Shown here piece after piece: positions 28,049 through 36,080 of a DNA stretch of 61,021 nt. A model generated the notes under the pieces. The model was not told the origin of the DNA. It did not search any database and worked only from the letters and a program-made list of their open reading frames with translations. The stretch spans positions 1-61,021 of the forward strand of contig CAJQOD010000004.1 of NCBI GenBank assembly GCA_905479865.1. Direction: 5' to 3'. This stretch comes from an uncultured Rickettsiaceae bacterium (lineage in GTDB: Bacteria > Pseudomonadota > Alphaproteobacteria > Rickettsiales > Rickettsiaceae). The stretch's first letter is position 1. Each line of letters opens with the position of its first letter. The position numbers and the translations under genes are program-made.

Positions 28049-28417
28049 TATTTTCTTGTTTATATCATAAGTTGCTGATCTCTCAGTTAATTATATTTTC
28101 TTAATTCCAGTCATCTTATTAAATAATTACTCTACCTTTAGTAGAAAATATATTATATATACCAACTTTTGGTATATAAATTTTTTACAAAATTATAAAA
28201 AAATAGTTGATATAAGCTACTGTTATTATAGTTTTTTTAAAGAAATAGTAATTTTAACTAAAAGATTGCTTAGTAATTATACAAAAAGTTAGTATATTAA
28301 AGTTCGAAAGTTATATAGATAATAATTTATTTAACCCACCTAGGGTTATATTTTTTTTAGGAAAGTTTCAATGTATCGTTTGGAACTTCTGAGGTTAGAA
28401 TTATAGGTAATAAGAAT
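28049..28417. other. AT-rich intergenic region with two hairpins
   Basis: No gene seen. It holds a perfect 10-base inverted repeat at 28156-28178 (TATATACCAA-CTT-TTGGTATATA) followed by T6; a weak promoter candidate TTGCTT (28266-28271)-N18-TAGTAT (28290-28295); and a terminator-like hairpin TAACCC-ACCTA-GGGTTA at 28332-28348 with T8 at 28351-28358, all before the small gene at 28418. Confidence 0.6.
28332..28358 (+). terminator. Terminator-like hairpin in the leader of the 28418 gene
   Basis: A six-base stem TAACCC/GGGTTA with a five-base loop, followed two bases later by eight T residues. It lies 60 bases before the next start codon and downstream of a weak promoter candidate, so it could attenuate that gene or end read-through from the GTA/DUF2335 operon 280 bases upstream. 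The stem is short. Confidence 0.5.
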
Positions 28418-28771
28418 ATGTATGGAGTGATAAAATTTCAGGCACCTTTCGAACGATTAAAAGAATATGACTACTCTCCCGAGGTACGATTGTACAAAGC
28501 AATACTGACACAGACGATTATAGATGCTTCGAACATAACGGAAACCAAAATAGCAAAAAAATTAGAAATAGAAGCAAAGATCTGGATTTTTGGTAATTCA
28601 CAATATTTTCAGGAAGTTTGTCATAAAGGTGAGATTGAGCCTGGTTTTGTAATTAAAATTGCCAAGGAAGCTATTAAATTGAATCTTGCCAAAGGGAGCG
28701 TATTATACGAGGATAAATCTGAAAAGAGGGTGCAGGATAAAAGGAGTGAGCAAAAACATATAGCATGTTAA
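28418..28771 (+). CDS. Small conserved-looking protein, function unknown
   Basis: 117 residues, cytosolic, charged, alpha-helical. The central AKIWIFGNSQYFQEVCHKGEIEPGFVIKIAKE stretch (in parts) resembles short proteins annotated in alphaproteobacterial genomes, often near phage genes, with an AxxW..SxxFxxVC pattern (DUF6280-like, from memory). The C-terminal 20 residues are highly charged and probably disordered. No convincing ribosome site upstream of the ATG. The function is unknown and the family hint is tentative. Confidence 0.65.
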   Translation: MYGVIKFQAPFERLKEYDYSPEVRLYKAILTQTIIDASNITETKIAKKLEIEAKIWIFGNSQYFQEVCHKGEIEPGFVIKIAKEAIKLNLAKGSVLYEDKSEKRVQDKRSEQKHIAC

Positions 28772-28912
28772 GGACCATGCAACAGCAAGATTTGAAACAG
28801 CGCAGAAATTTTCAACTAATAAATATATTTCTATCCTTGAATTCTATGTGAGTATATACTAGTTATAGGACTTGAGTAACTAAGCTAACACTTATTAGAT
28901 GGAGAATAAATT

Positions 28913-29494
28913 ATGCAGGTATTAGTGTCCGGTCAACATATATCAATAGGAAAATCCTTGCAGGATTATGTAAAAAGTAGAGCAAATGAAGTAGTATGTA
29001 AATATTTTGAGAATGCACCGAGTTCCAATGTGCATTTTTCTAAACAGGGACGTGATTTTGCTTGTGATATTGTGGTTAATGATGGCACGGGGAGACACAT
29101 GGTTATCAAAAGTAATGCTGCATCGGATGAAATCTATAATGCATTTGATTTTGCTCTTAGCAAGATAGAGAAGCAGATGCGCAAATATAAGTCCAAATTA
29201 AAAAACCATAACAAACAAATGAAAGTCTCGGAAATTACTCCTGAAGCAGTTAAGTATATCATTGCACCGTTTGCAACTTCTAACGCAGAGGAGATAGAAG
29301 AATTTGATGTAAATAACCCGGTTATCGTTGCAGAAAAGCCAACGCAAGTACTACCACTTTCTGTTGGTGAAGCTGTTATGAGAATGGATCTTGAGAATTT
29401 ACCGGCTTTAATGTTTGAAAATGCCAAGACTGGCAGAATAAATGTAGTTTACTATCGCAAGGATGGTAATATCTCTTGGGTTGACTCAAAATAA
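28913..29494 (+). CDS. hpf: Ribosome hibernation-promoting factor (long HPF)
   Basis: 193 residues, the long form. The N-terminal ribosome-binding domain opens MQVLVSGQHISIGKSLQDYV and contains KQMRKYKSKLKNH; the C-terminal dimerisation domain carries LSVGEAVMRMDLENLPALMFENAKTGRINVVYYRKDGNISWV (in parts), which joins two 70S ribosomes into inactive 100S dimers. A GGAGAA ribosome site precedes the ATG. A free-standing gene, plausibly linked to growth arrest of an intracellular bacterium. Confidence 0.95.
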   Translation: MQVLVSGQHISIGKSLQDYVKSRANEVVCKYFENAPSSNVHFSKQGRDFACDIVVNDGTGRHMVIKSNAASDEIYNAFDFALSKIEKQMRKYKSKLKNHNKQMKVSEITPEAVKYIIAPFATSNAEEIEEFDVNNPVIVAEKPTQVLPLSVGEAVMRMDLENLPALMFENAKTGRINVVYYRKDGNISWVDSK

Positions 29495-29759
29495 AGAAAC
29501 TGCCGGTATTATTATCGATTATTTTTAGAAATGTAATAAGATAGATTGCGTAAATGCGAATGAAAATATCGCTTCGTTAATTAAGAAACAGCAACCCTTA
29601 TCGCTGGCATTGTTCTATTATTTCACAAAAAATTAGTCGAACCAGTATATTTTATTATATCAATCATTAAAAAAGCTACTGCGCCTCTCGTCATTGCTGT
29701 AAAGGTTGGATAATTCGTTGCTAGTTTTTTTAACGGTTGGTATATAAGTTGTTTTTAAT
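29495..29759. other. Intergenic region with one shared repeat
   Basis: No gene seen. The only structure I can name is at 29699-29731, where TGTAAAGGTTGGATAATTCG is the start of a roughly 33-base stretch ending in a T run that recurs at 35676-35708 with few differences. Confidence 0.5.
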
Positions 29760-29787
29760 TTGACGTTGAGAATTAGAGCTATATAAT
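29760..29787 (+). promoter_or_regulatory. Strong sigma-70-type promoter of the outer membrane protein gene
   Basis: TTGACG at 29760-29765, a 16-base spacer, and a perfect TATAAT at 29782-29787. Initiation would be near 29794, giving a leader of fewer than 20 bases before the ATG at 29811. It is the best promoter match I found in the window and suggests high expression, in keeping with an abundant surface protein. Confidence 0.7.
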
Positions 29788-29810
29788 TCGGCTAATTTCA
29801 TAAATATATA

Positions 29811-30596
29811 ATGAGAAAAATTATGCAACAAGTAATGCAGAAGATAAAAATTACTCTTCTGGCCAGTGCAATTTTGTTATTAGTCAATGTAGCCTTCGCA
29901 AATAACGCTAGCGATAGATACATGTATATAGGTAGCGAACTTGGTCTTTCAGAGCCGATAGTAAAAAAGTTTATACATAAAGAGTCTAACACCAAAATGC
30001 GTCTAAAGCAGTCGAGAATGTATGGAGGCCGTATTGGTTATGCTTTCTATCCGGGTATGATGATAGAACTGTCAGCTACGCATCAACCAAAATATAGGCT
30101 TGCATACCGCCTGCCTTCCCAGGACTTGAGTTCTTTAGTACCGGGTCTTGCCATTCCTAAAACATCAGGAGAGACCAGGGTTTCTGCAAATGTATTTACT
30201 TTGAATTTACTTTATGAAATGCAGGAGCAGTTTGCTGGATTCAAGCCGTATGTAATCTTTGGAGCCGGCGTTGCCAGAATTTCAATAAAGCCAACAACTT
30301 CGACTACTGATATATTCGCACCGCTAGGTGCAGGTAATAACATGACTTTCTTTAAGATAAAGAAGAATAACATTGATTGCTTTGCATGGCAGGTTGGTGG
30401 TGGTTTTTCCAGAGATTTAAGTGATAATTTCAGTGTTGATATTGGAGCAAAACTTCAGGTTGTAAATGATATAAAAATTAAGTATGATACGCTAGACAGT
30501 CCGACTACCGGTACTTTTTCTCCGGCAAAGCCGATTAAAAAAACAATTGGTGTAGGAGAATTTACTTTGGGATTTACATTTAAAATTCCTGTTTAA
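29811..30596 (+). CDS. Outer membrane beta-barrel protein
   Basis: 261 residues with a signal peptide (hydrophobic ITLLASAILLLVNVAFA, cleavage probably after VAFA). The mature part has alternating hydrophobic strands with Gly/aromatic residues: YMYIGSELGLS, MYGGRIGYAFYPGMMIELSATH, FKPYVIFGAGVARISI, FAWQVGGGFSRDL and a last strand FTLGFTFKIPV. This matches the 8-10 strand OmpA/OmpW-like barrel group; the protein is lysine-rich. A second ATG at codon 5 is possible. Only 26 bases separate it from the PKMT-like gene, so they are likely one transcript. Confidence 0.85.
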   Translation: MRKIMQQVMQKIKITLLASAILLLVNVAFANNASDRYMYIGSELGLSEPIVKKFIHKESNTKMRLKQSRMYGGRIGYAFYPGMMIELSATHQPKYRLAYRLPSQDLSSLVPGLAIPKTSGETRVSANVFTLNLLYEMQEQFAGFKPYVIFGAGVARISIKPTTSTTDIFAPLGAGNNMTFFKIKKNNIDCFAWQVGGGFSRDLSDNFSVDIGAKLQVVNDIKIKYDTLDSPTTGTFSPAKPIKKTIGVGEFTLGFTFKIPV

Positions 30597-30622
30597 TAAC
30601 TTTATAAAATAATTATTTTGAT

Positions 30623-32200
30623 ATGACTGAAAATACGACGCAAAATCCATACGACGAAACACCTTACCAAAGTTATCCGTATGCTCAGAGTAGTCCTGAG
30701 AGACTAGCAACACTTGGCACTCTTTTTGGCATGAAAACTCCTAAAATTGAAACAGCTAGAGTGCTTGAGCTTGGTTGCGCAGAAGGTGGTAACATAATTC
30801 CTCATGCTGTGCATTATCCAAAAGGACAATATGTAGGAATTGATCTGTCAAAAGTGCAGATTGATGCTGGATTAGAGCATATCAAAGCGATGGGTTTAAA
30901 GAATATTGAACTAAAACATTGTTCAATTACCGATGTTGATAAATCTTTCGGGAAGTTTGACTACATAATTTGTCACGGTGTTTTCTCATGGGTTCCAGAT
31001 TTTGTAAAAGATAAAATCCTTGAAATTGCAAATAAAAATCTTACTGAAAATGGTATAGCTTATATTAGCTATAATACTTTGCCGGGTTGGAATATGGTAA
31101 GAACCATCAGAGATATGATGCTGTATCACTCCAAAGGTTTTGAAAACCCAAGTGAAAAAGTTTCTCAATCACGTGCATTGCTTGATTTTGTTAAGGAAAG
31201 CCTTGAAGGTTCAGAGGCTCCCTATGCAAAAGTGTTAGCACAGGAAGCAGAATTATTATCCAAGCAGGGAGATCATTATATCAGGCACGAACATCTTGAA
31301 GACGAAAATAAGCAGTTTTACTTCAACGAGTTCATGGCAGAAGCGAGTAAACACAATATGCAATATTTGTCTGATTGTTCGCTAACCTCAATGTATTTGG
31401 GGAATATGGGAGCGGCCGTTGCTGAGAAATTAAAGAATCTGAATGATATTGTACGTACGGAACAATATATGGATTTTATTACTAATCGTAGATTTAGAAG
31501 CACGTTGCTATGTCATAATAATATCAAGCTCAATAGATCGCTTAATAATGATGACGTGAAGAAATTCTCACTATCACTGGATATTACTGCCGAGAAAGAG
31601 TTGGATAAAGTTAGTTTAGAATCTGATGAGTCGCTGAAATTTTATTTTAAAGGCAACAAAGAACAGCATATCAGCACAACTTCACCATGGTTGAAGGCAA
31701 TTCTTTATGTGTTTATTGAAAATAAAGGTTACCCACTAAGCTTTAAGAATATTATAGAAAAAGCCAATAAAAAATTTAAAACTGATCGCAAGGCTCAAAT
31801 TGAAATGGATTTATTGAAAAATGCAATGAATCTTGTCATCAAAGGGTATATCGAAATCTCTTTGTTCGAAAGAGATAAAGATAAAGTCAAGTTAGATAAG
31901 CCAGCATTAAGCGAATTAGCTACATACCAGGCTAAGCTCTCCAATAACACATGGATTACTAATATTGCGCATGCTCCGATCGGGATTAATCTATTTGATA
32001 AGTTCGCACTTAAATATATGGATGGCAAAAATACTAAGAAACAAATCCTTGACCATCTGCTTGAAGAGGCTAAAAATGGTCAGATCACTCTGAATAAGGA
32101 TAGTAAAAAGCTTGAAGATATGGCTCAAATCAAGAAAGAGCTGACAGCGCATCTTGACAATACCATAGAGAAATTCTCAATACAGGGCGTATTCAAGTAA
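30623..32200 (+). CDS. PKMT-like class I SAM methyltransferase with regulatory domain
   Basis: 525 residues. N-terminal class I methyltransferase domain with motif I VLELGCAEGGN at residues 47-57 and post-I YVGIDLSKVQID, then the methyltransferase regulatory domain (PF10119-like; EFMAEASKHNMQYLSDCSL) and a long C-terminal domain of about 200 residues. This architecture and length match the Rickettsia protein-lysine methyltransferases PKMT1 and PKMT2, which methylate lysines of the surface protein OmpB. Placed directly after an outer membrane barrel gene. Substrate unknown; lysine methylation of surface proteins is the inference. Confidence 0.85.
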   Translation: MTENTTQNPYDETPYQSYPYAQSSPERLATLGTLFGMKTPKIETARVLELGCAEGGNIIPHAVHYPKGQYVGIDLSKVQIDAGLEHIKAMGLKNIELKHCSITDVDKSFGKFDYIICHGVFSWVPDFVKDKILEIANKNLTENGIAYISYNTLPGWNMVRTIRDMMLYHSKGFENPSEKVSQSRALLDFVKESLEGSEAPYAKVLAQEAELLSKQGDHYIRHEHLEDENKQFYFNEFMAEASKHNMQYLSDCSLTSMYLGNMGAAVAEKLKNLNDIVRTEQYMDFITNRRFRSTLLCHNNIKLNRSLNNDDVKKFSLSLDITAEKELDKVSLESDESLKFYFKGNKEQHISTTSPWLKAILYVFIENKGYPLSFKNIIEKANKKFKTDRKAQIEMDLLKNAMNLVIKGYIEISLFERDKDKVKLDKPALSELATYQAKLSNNTWITNIAHAPIGINLFDKFALKYMDGKNTKKQILDHLLEEAKNGQITLNKDSKKLEDMAQIKKELTAHLDNTIEKFSIQGVFK

Positions 32201-32224
32201 CATCCTGCAACATTCTGGTTATTA

Positions 32225-33514
32225 ATGATTCAAAGTCGTTTTAACAATGATTTCGATCAATTACTAAAGGAAACGCCTAAGGAAATAGCTATTGCTGTTT
32301 CTGGAGGCGTTGATTCTATAGCACTGCTACATCTCGTTTCCAGTTGGGCTGATAGCTCAGATACCAAACTTTCAATTCTTAGTGTTAATCACAACTTACG
32401 ATCTGAGGCTCGTGATGAAATTCGCTATGTTGAGAAGATTTCAAGAGAATTAGGACATAAATTTTTTGCTCTATCCTGGGATTGCGGCGGTACTAAAATT
32501 GCATTACAGCAGCGTGCAAGGCAGGGACGCTATGATCTGATGAGTGCTAAATGCTGTGAGCTTGGCATTACTACTCTTCTTACTGCCCATCATCTTGACG
32601 ATATGCTCGAAACCTATCTGATGCGTAAAAGCAAAAAGAGCGGGGTCTTCGGACTTAGTTATTCCAATAGTTTTTTTCATAATAACATCCAAATTCTACG
32701 CCCACTGCTCAATATCTCCAAAGCAGAATTAATTAAATACCTACAAAATCAAAATATCAAATGGTTAGAGGATATATCTAATAGTTCTGATTTGTATGAG
32801 CGTAATCGAATTCGTAAGCAAATAGCACTGTTTACAGATACTCAAAAGTCGGAGCTGCTTGGTGAAATGCAAGCAGCTAGCAAGCGTGCAGCAAAACTTG
32901 GCAAGCAGCTAATTGCTGTAATGGCTGAATCTTTGCAGATTAATAATTATGGATTTGCAAAGCTTGACTTAAAAAAACTGAAAAATGCTTGCCTGGAAAT
33001 ACAAATACAGATTCTGAATTATATTGTGACAATCATTAGTGGTAAAACAACTTTGCCAAGATTTAGAAGCACAAGGAAGTTACTGAGCAAGCTAGAGTTT
33101 GGAGAGAGCATTAAGTGTAGTTTACACGGGTGTATCTTAAAAGAAATCGATGGTGAGTTATTGGTATTCAGGGAAAAAGCAGCTATTAGTATGGCAGCTC
33201 AGCAGCTTGGTTCTTTTCAATATTGGGATAACAGATTTGATATATTGTTTGATGAATACTCCACTGGCTATTATGTTGATCGTTTGGGTTTTGCAGATTA
33301 TATAGCAATCAAGGATCAGCTTAACCTGGATGATCTCGCTAAAATTAGTGATAATAACCATAAATTAATTTTATTTACTCTGCCGGTAATTAAAAACCTT
33401 GAAAAAGTCGTAGCAATACCCCATATATCTTATTATGATGATTTTGACCATGGAGCAATTGTAAAGATTGTTTTTAGGCCGAGTTTTATTTCACGTTTTA
33501 CCCATTTCTTGTAG
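32225..33514 (+). CDS. tilS: tRNA(Ile)-lysidine synthetase
   Basis: 429-residue cytosolic N-type ATP pyrophosphatase that makes lysidine at the wobble C of tRNA-Ile(CAT), needed to read AUA codons. The PP-loop SGGVDS is at residues 26-31, followed by LSILSVNHNLRSEARDE, QQRARQGRYDL and TAHHLDDMLETYLMR. The N-terminal catalytic domain is complete and the C-terminal domain is divergent, as usual. Directly upstream of ftsH with a gap of 11 bases, the common tilS-ftsH order. Confidence 0.95.
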   Translation: MIQSRFNNDFDQLLKETPKEIAIAVSGGVDSIALLHLVSSWADSSDTKLSILSVNHNLRSEARDEIRYVEKISRELGHKFFALSWDCGGTKIALQQRARQGRYDLMSAKCCELGITTLLTAHHLDDMLETYLMRKSKKSGVFGLSYSNSFFHNNIQILRPLLNISKAELIKYLQNQNIKWLEDISNSSDLYERNRIRKQIALFTDTQKSELLGEMQAASKRAAKLGKQLIAVMAESLQINNYGFAKLDLKKLKNACLEIQIQILNYIVTIISGKTTLPRFRSTRKLLSKLEFGESIKCSLHGCILKEIDGELLVFREKAAISMAAQQLGSFQYWDNRFDILFDEYSTGYYVDRLGFADYIAIKDQLNLDDLAKISDNNHKLILFTLPVIKNLEKVVAIPHISYYDDFDHGAIVKIVFRPSFISRFTHFL

Positions 33515-33525
33515 GAAATAATTAG

Positions 33526-35472
33526 ATGAACAATCAAAACAAACAGATTTTTATTTGGGTCTTTATTTTTATTTTAATGATCATGACTTTTTACGCATTA
33601 CAAGGTGAAGGCGTTGGCGGAAGGTCTGAACAGCTGGCTTTTTCAGATTTTTTGAACAGGGTTGATGACAGACAGATTAACTCTGTGAAAATTCAGGGCA
33701 GGCACATTGAAGGTATGCTGGCAGATGGTACGCCATTTAGTACGTATGCGGCAGATTATCCAGGCCTTATAGATAAGCTGAGTATCAATGGAGTGTACAT
33801 TGATGTAACGCCTCCTGATACAAAAATGAATTCGCTGTTTAGTATTTTTGTGTCATGGTTTCCGATGTTGCTTTTAATCGGCGTTTGGATTTTCTTTATG
33901 AAGCAGATGCAGGGTGGTGGTAAAGGTATGGGTTTTGGCAAATCAAAAGCTAAACTGATTTCTGACAAGGGGCCGAAGATTACATTTGCTGATGTTGCCG
34001 GTATTGACGAGGCTAAAGAAGAACTGGCTGAAATTGTGGATTTTCTTAGAAATCCGGGTAAATTTCAAAAACTTGGTGGTCAAATACCAAAGGGATGCCT
34101 GTTAATTGGTCCTCCGGGAACTGGCAAGACTTTGCTTGCAAGAGCTATTGCCGGTGAAGCGAATGTGCCGTTTTTTAGCATATCCGGTTCGGATTTTGTT
34201 GAAATGTTTGTTGGTGTTGGTGCAAGCCGGGTTCGCGATATGTTTGAACAGGGAAAAAGAAATGCGCCATGCATAATCTTTATTGATGAGATTGATGCTG
34301 TCGGGCGTCATAGAGGTATTGGTATGGGCGGTGGTAATGATGAGCGTGAGCAGACATTGAACCAAATGCTGGTAGAGATGGATGGATTTGAGGCTAATGA
34401 AGGTGTGGTAATCATTGCAGCTACTAACAGGCCTGATGTTTTGGATTCGGCTCTGCTGCGTCCCGGGCGTTTTGATCGGTTGATTACTGTTTCAAACCCT
34501 AGTGTTTTAGGGCGAGAGCAAATACTCAGAGTCCACATGAAGAAGATAAAATATTCTGACAAGGTGGAACCTAGAATTATTGCGCGTGGTACTGTTGGAT
34601 TTTCTGGGGCGAAGTTGCAGAATTTGGTTAATGAGGCTGCATTGCTTGCTGCAAGAAAGGGCAAGAAATTTGTGGAAATGAGTGATATGGAAGAAGCAAA
34701 AGATAAAGTCTTGATGGGTGTTGAGAATAAATCCTTGGCGATGTCTGATCAAGAGAAAAAACTAACAGCATATCATGAAGCTGGACATGCGTTGGTTAGT
34801 TTATATTGTCCGGCTTCTGACCCGATTCATAAAGCAACTATTGTTCCAAGAGGTGGAGCACTTGGCATGGTGATGCCACTACCAGAAAATGATAGAGTAT
34901 CAATGACGCTTGAAAAAATGCAGTCAGAGATCGCAATGTATATGGGAGGGCGAGCTGCTGAGGAAATAATTTTTGGGGTAAAAAAGGTCACTTCAGGAGC
35001 GTCGGGGGATATCAAAGGTGCAACAAAAATGGCTCAGGCCATGGTCACGGAATGGGGACTTAGTGATGTAGTAGGACCGATCTTCCACGGTAGAAGTAAC
35101 GAGGATATGTATGCATCTGGTGCCGGTGATAAAACCAGGTCTGAAAAGACGTCAGAATCTATAGATATAGAAATTAGAAGAATCGTTGATGAAGGCTATA
35201 ACTTTGCAAAAAATATTCTTACAAAGCATTTAGATCAATTGCACATACTGGCGAAATCTTTGATTGAACAAGAAACTCTATCTGGCAAGCAGATTAAAAA
35301 CCTGTTATTGGGTAATCCTCTTGATAGTGAAGAAGACCCGGAATTTCCATTTACCGGCAAGAAAAAACCGGCATCGAAAGTTACAGCTAAGGCAAGTGAC
35401 AAAGAGGAGACTGACTCTAAAGTGAAAGCTAAACCTAAGAGCAGGATTCCAAAGAAGAATCCTGCCAAGTGA
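33526..35472 (+). CDS. ftsH: ATP-dependent zinc metalloprotease FtsH
   Basis: 648-residue membrane-anchored AAA+ protease for membrane and regulatory proteins. Two transmembrane helices (about residues 7-24 and 103-125) flank a periplasmic domain. The AAA module has Walker A GPPGTGKT at 195-202, Walker [12 protein letters not shown] and the second region of homology [19 protein letters not shown]. The zinc site HEAGH is at 417-421, with the later third ligand in the [11 protein letters not shown] region. The basic, Lys/Ser-rich C-terminal tail (after about residue 605) looks disordered. Confidence 0.98.
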   Translation: MNNQNKQIFIWVFIFILMIMTFYALQGEGVGGRSEQLAFSDFLNRVDDRQINSVKIQGRHIEGMLADGTPFSTYAADYPGLIDKLSINGVYIDVTPPDTKMNSLFSIFVSWFPMLLLIGVWIFFMKQMQGGGKGMGFGKSKAKLISDKGPKITFADVAGIDEAKEELAEIVDFLRNPGKFQKLGGQIPKGCLLIGPPGTGKTLLARAIAGEANVPFFSISGSDFVEMFVGVGASRVRDMFEQGKRNAPCIIFIDEIDAVGRHRGIGMGGGNDEREQTLNQMLVEMDGFEANEGVVIIAATNRPDVLDSALLRPGRFDRLITVSNPSVLGREQILRVHMKKIKYSDKVEPRIIARGTVGFSGAKLQNLVNEAALLAARKGKKFVEMSDMEEAKDKVLMGVENKSLAMSDQEKKLTAYHEAGHALVSLYCPASDPIHKATIVPRGGALGMVMPLPENDRVSMTLEKMQSEIAMYMGGRAAEEIIFGVKKVTSGASGDIKGATKMAQAMVTEWGLSDVVGPIFHGRSNEDMYASGAGDKTRSEKTSESIDIEIRRIVDEGYNFAKNILTKHLDQLHILAKSLIEQETLSGKQIKNLLLGNPLDSEEDPEFPFTGKKKPASKVTAKASDKEETDSKVKAKPKSRIPKKNPAK

Positions 35473-36080
35473 TAGCTTGTTTTGCTGAGTCTGCTTTGAA
35501 TGTTTTGCAGAAAAAACAGGGTTTGGCATGACTAAATTAGTTACAACATAACCATCTTGCAACATTCCCTTTCTCTCACCGTTACCTTTTGCGCGAGGCG
35601 CAAGAGTGGTAGCGATGCGGTAAGTCCGTTTATCATTGCAAAATACTATAAGCCTCATGCATAGATTGCTGATTGTAAAGGTTAGATAATTCGTTGACAG
35701 TTTTTTTTGCAAGCTTCTTCGTCATTGCGAGCGTAAGCGCGGCAATCTATTAGCTTCAGATATTTTGCAGATGATGAATGGATTGCCACAGTCGTTATCA
35801 CTCCTTTGCGGGTGACAAAAAAAAGAGTACAAACATCGTCATTGCGAGTGTAAGCGAAGCAATCCATTTGTCGTTTAGAGTGTAAAAAAAGTTTATTTTA
35901 AATCTTTTACGATGTCAAATAGTCCTGCCGTAGAGTTTTGACGACAGAGATATCCAATGGATTACCGCAGCGTTTCAAGAGGCCTCGTAGGTGATAAGAT
36001 TAAGTATACTTAAAGTTTCTTGTGGACGGGTTTCCTGGAACTGATGCAAAAAAACTTCATCTTGCAACATTTTCATTATA
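35473..36080. repeat. Repeat island between the converging ftsH and nadE genes
   Basis: 608 bases without a credible gene. Contents: two copies of CGTCATTGCGAGNGTAAGCG ending GCAATCYAT (35720-35750, 35837-35867); an ATGAATGGATTGCC module between them at about 35771-35815; a copy of the TGTAAAGGTTRGATAATTCG repeat (35676-35708); a GATATCCAATGGATTACCGCAG module near 35950-35990; and the CTGATGCAAAAAA/CTTCATCTTGCAACA module (36025-36075), nearly identical to 5592-5642. I saw no clear intrinsic terminator. Confidence 0.75.

Noticed and set aside
35305-35867. Minus-strand reading frames in and after the ftsH 3' end
   Set aside because: They combine antisense of ftsH with repeat sequence; codon content follows the repeats.
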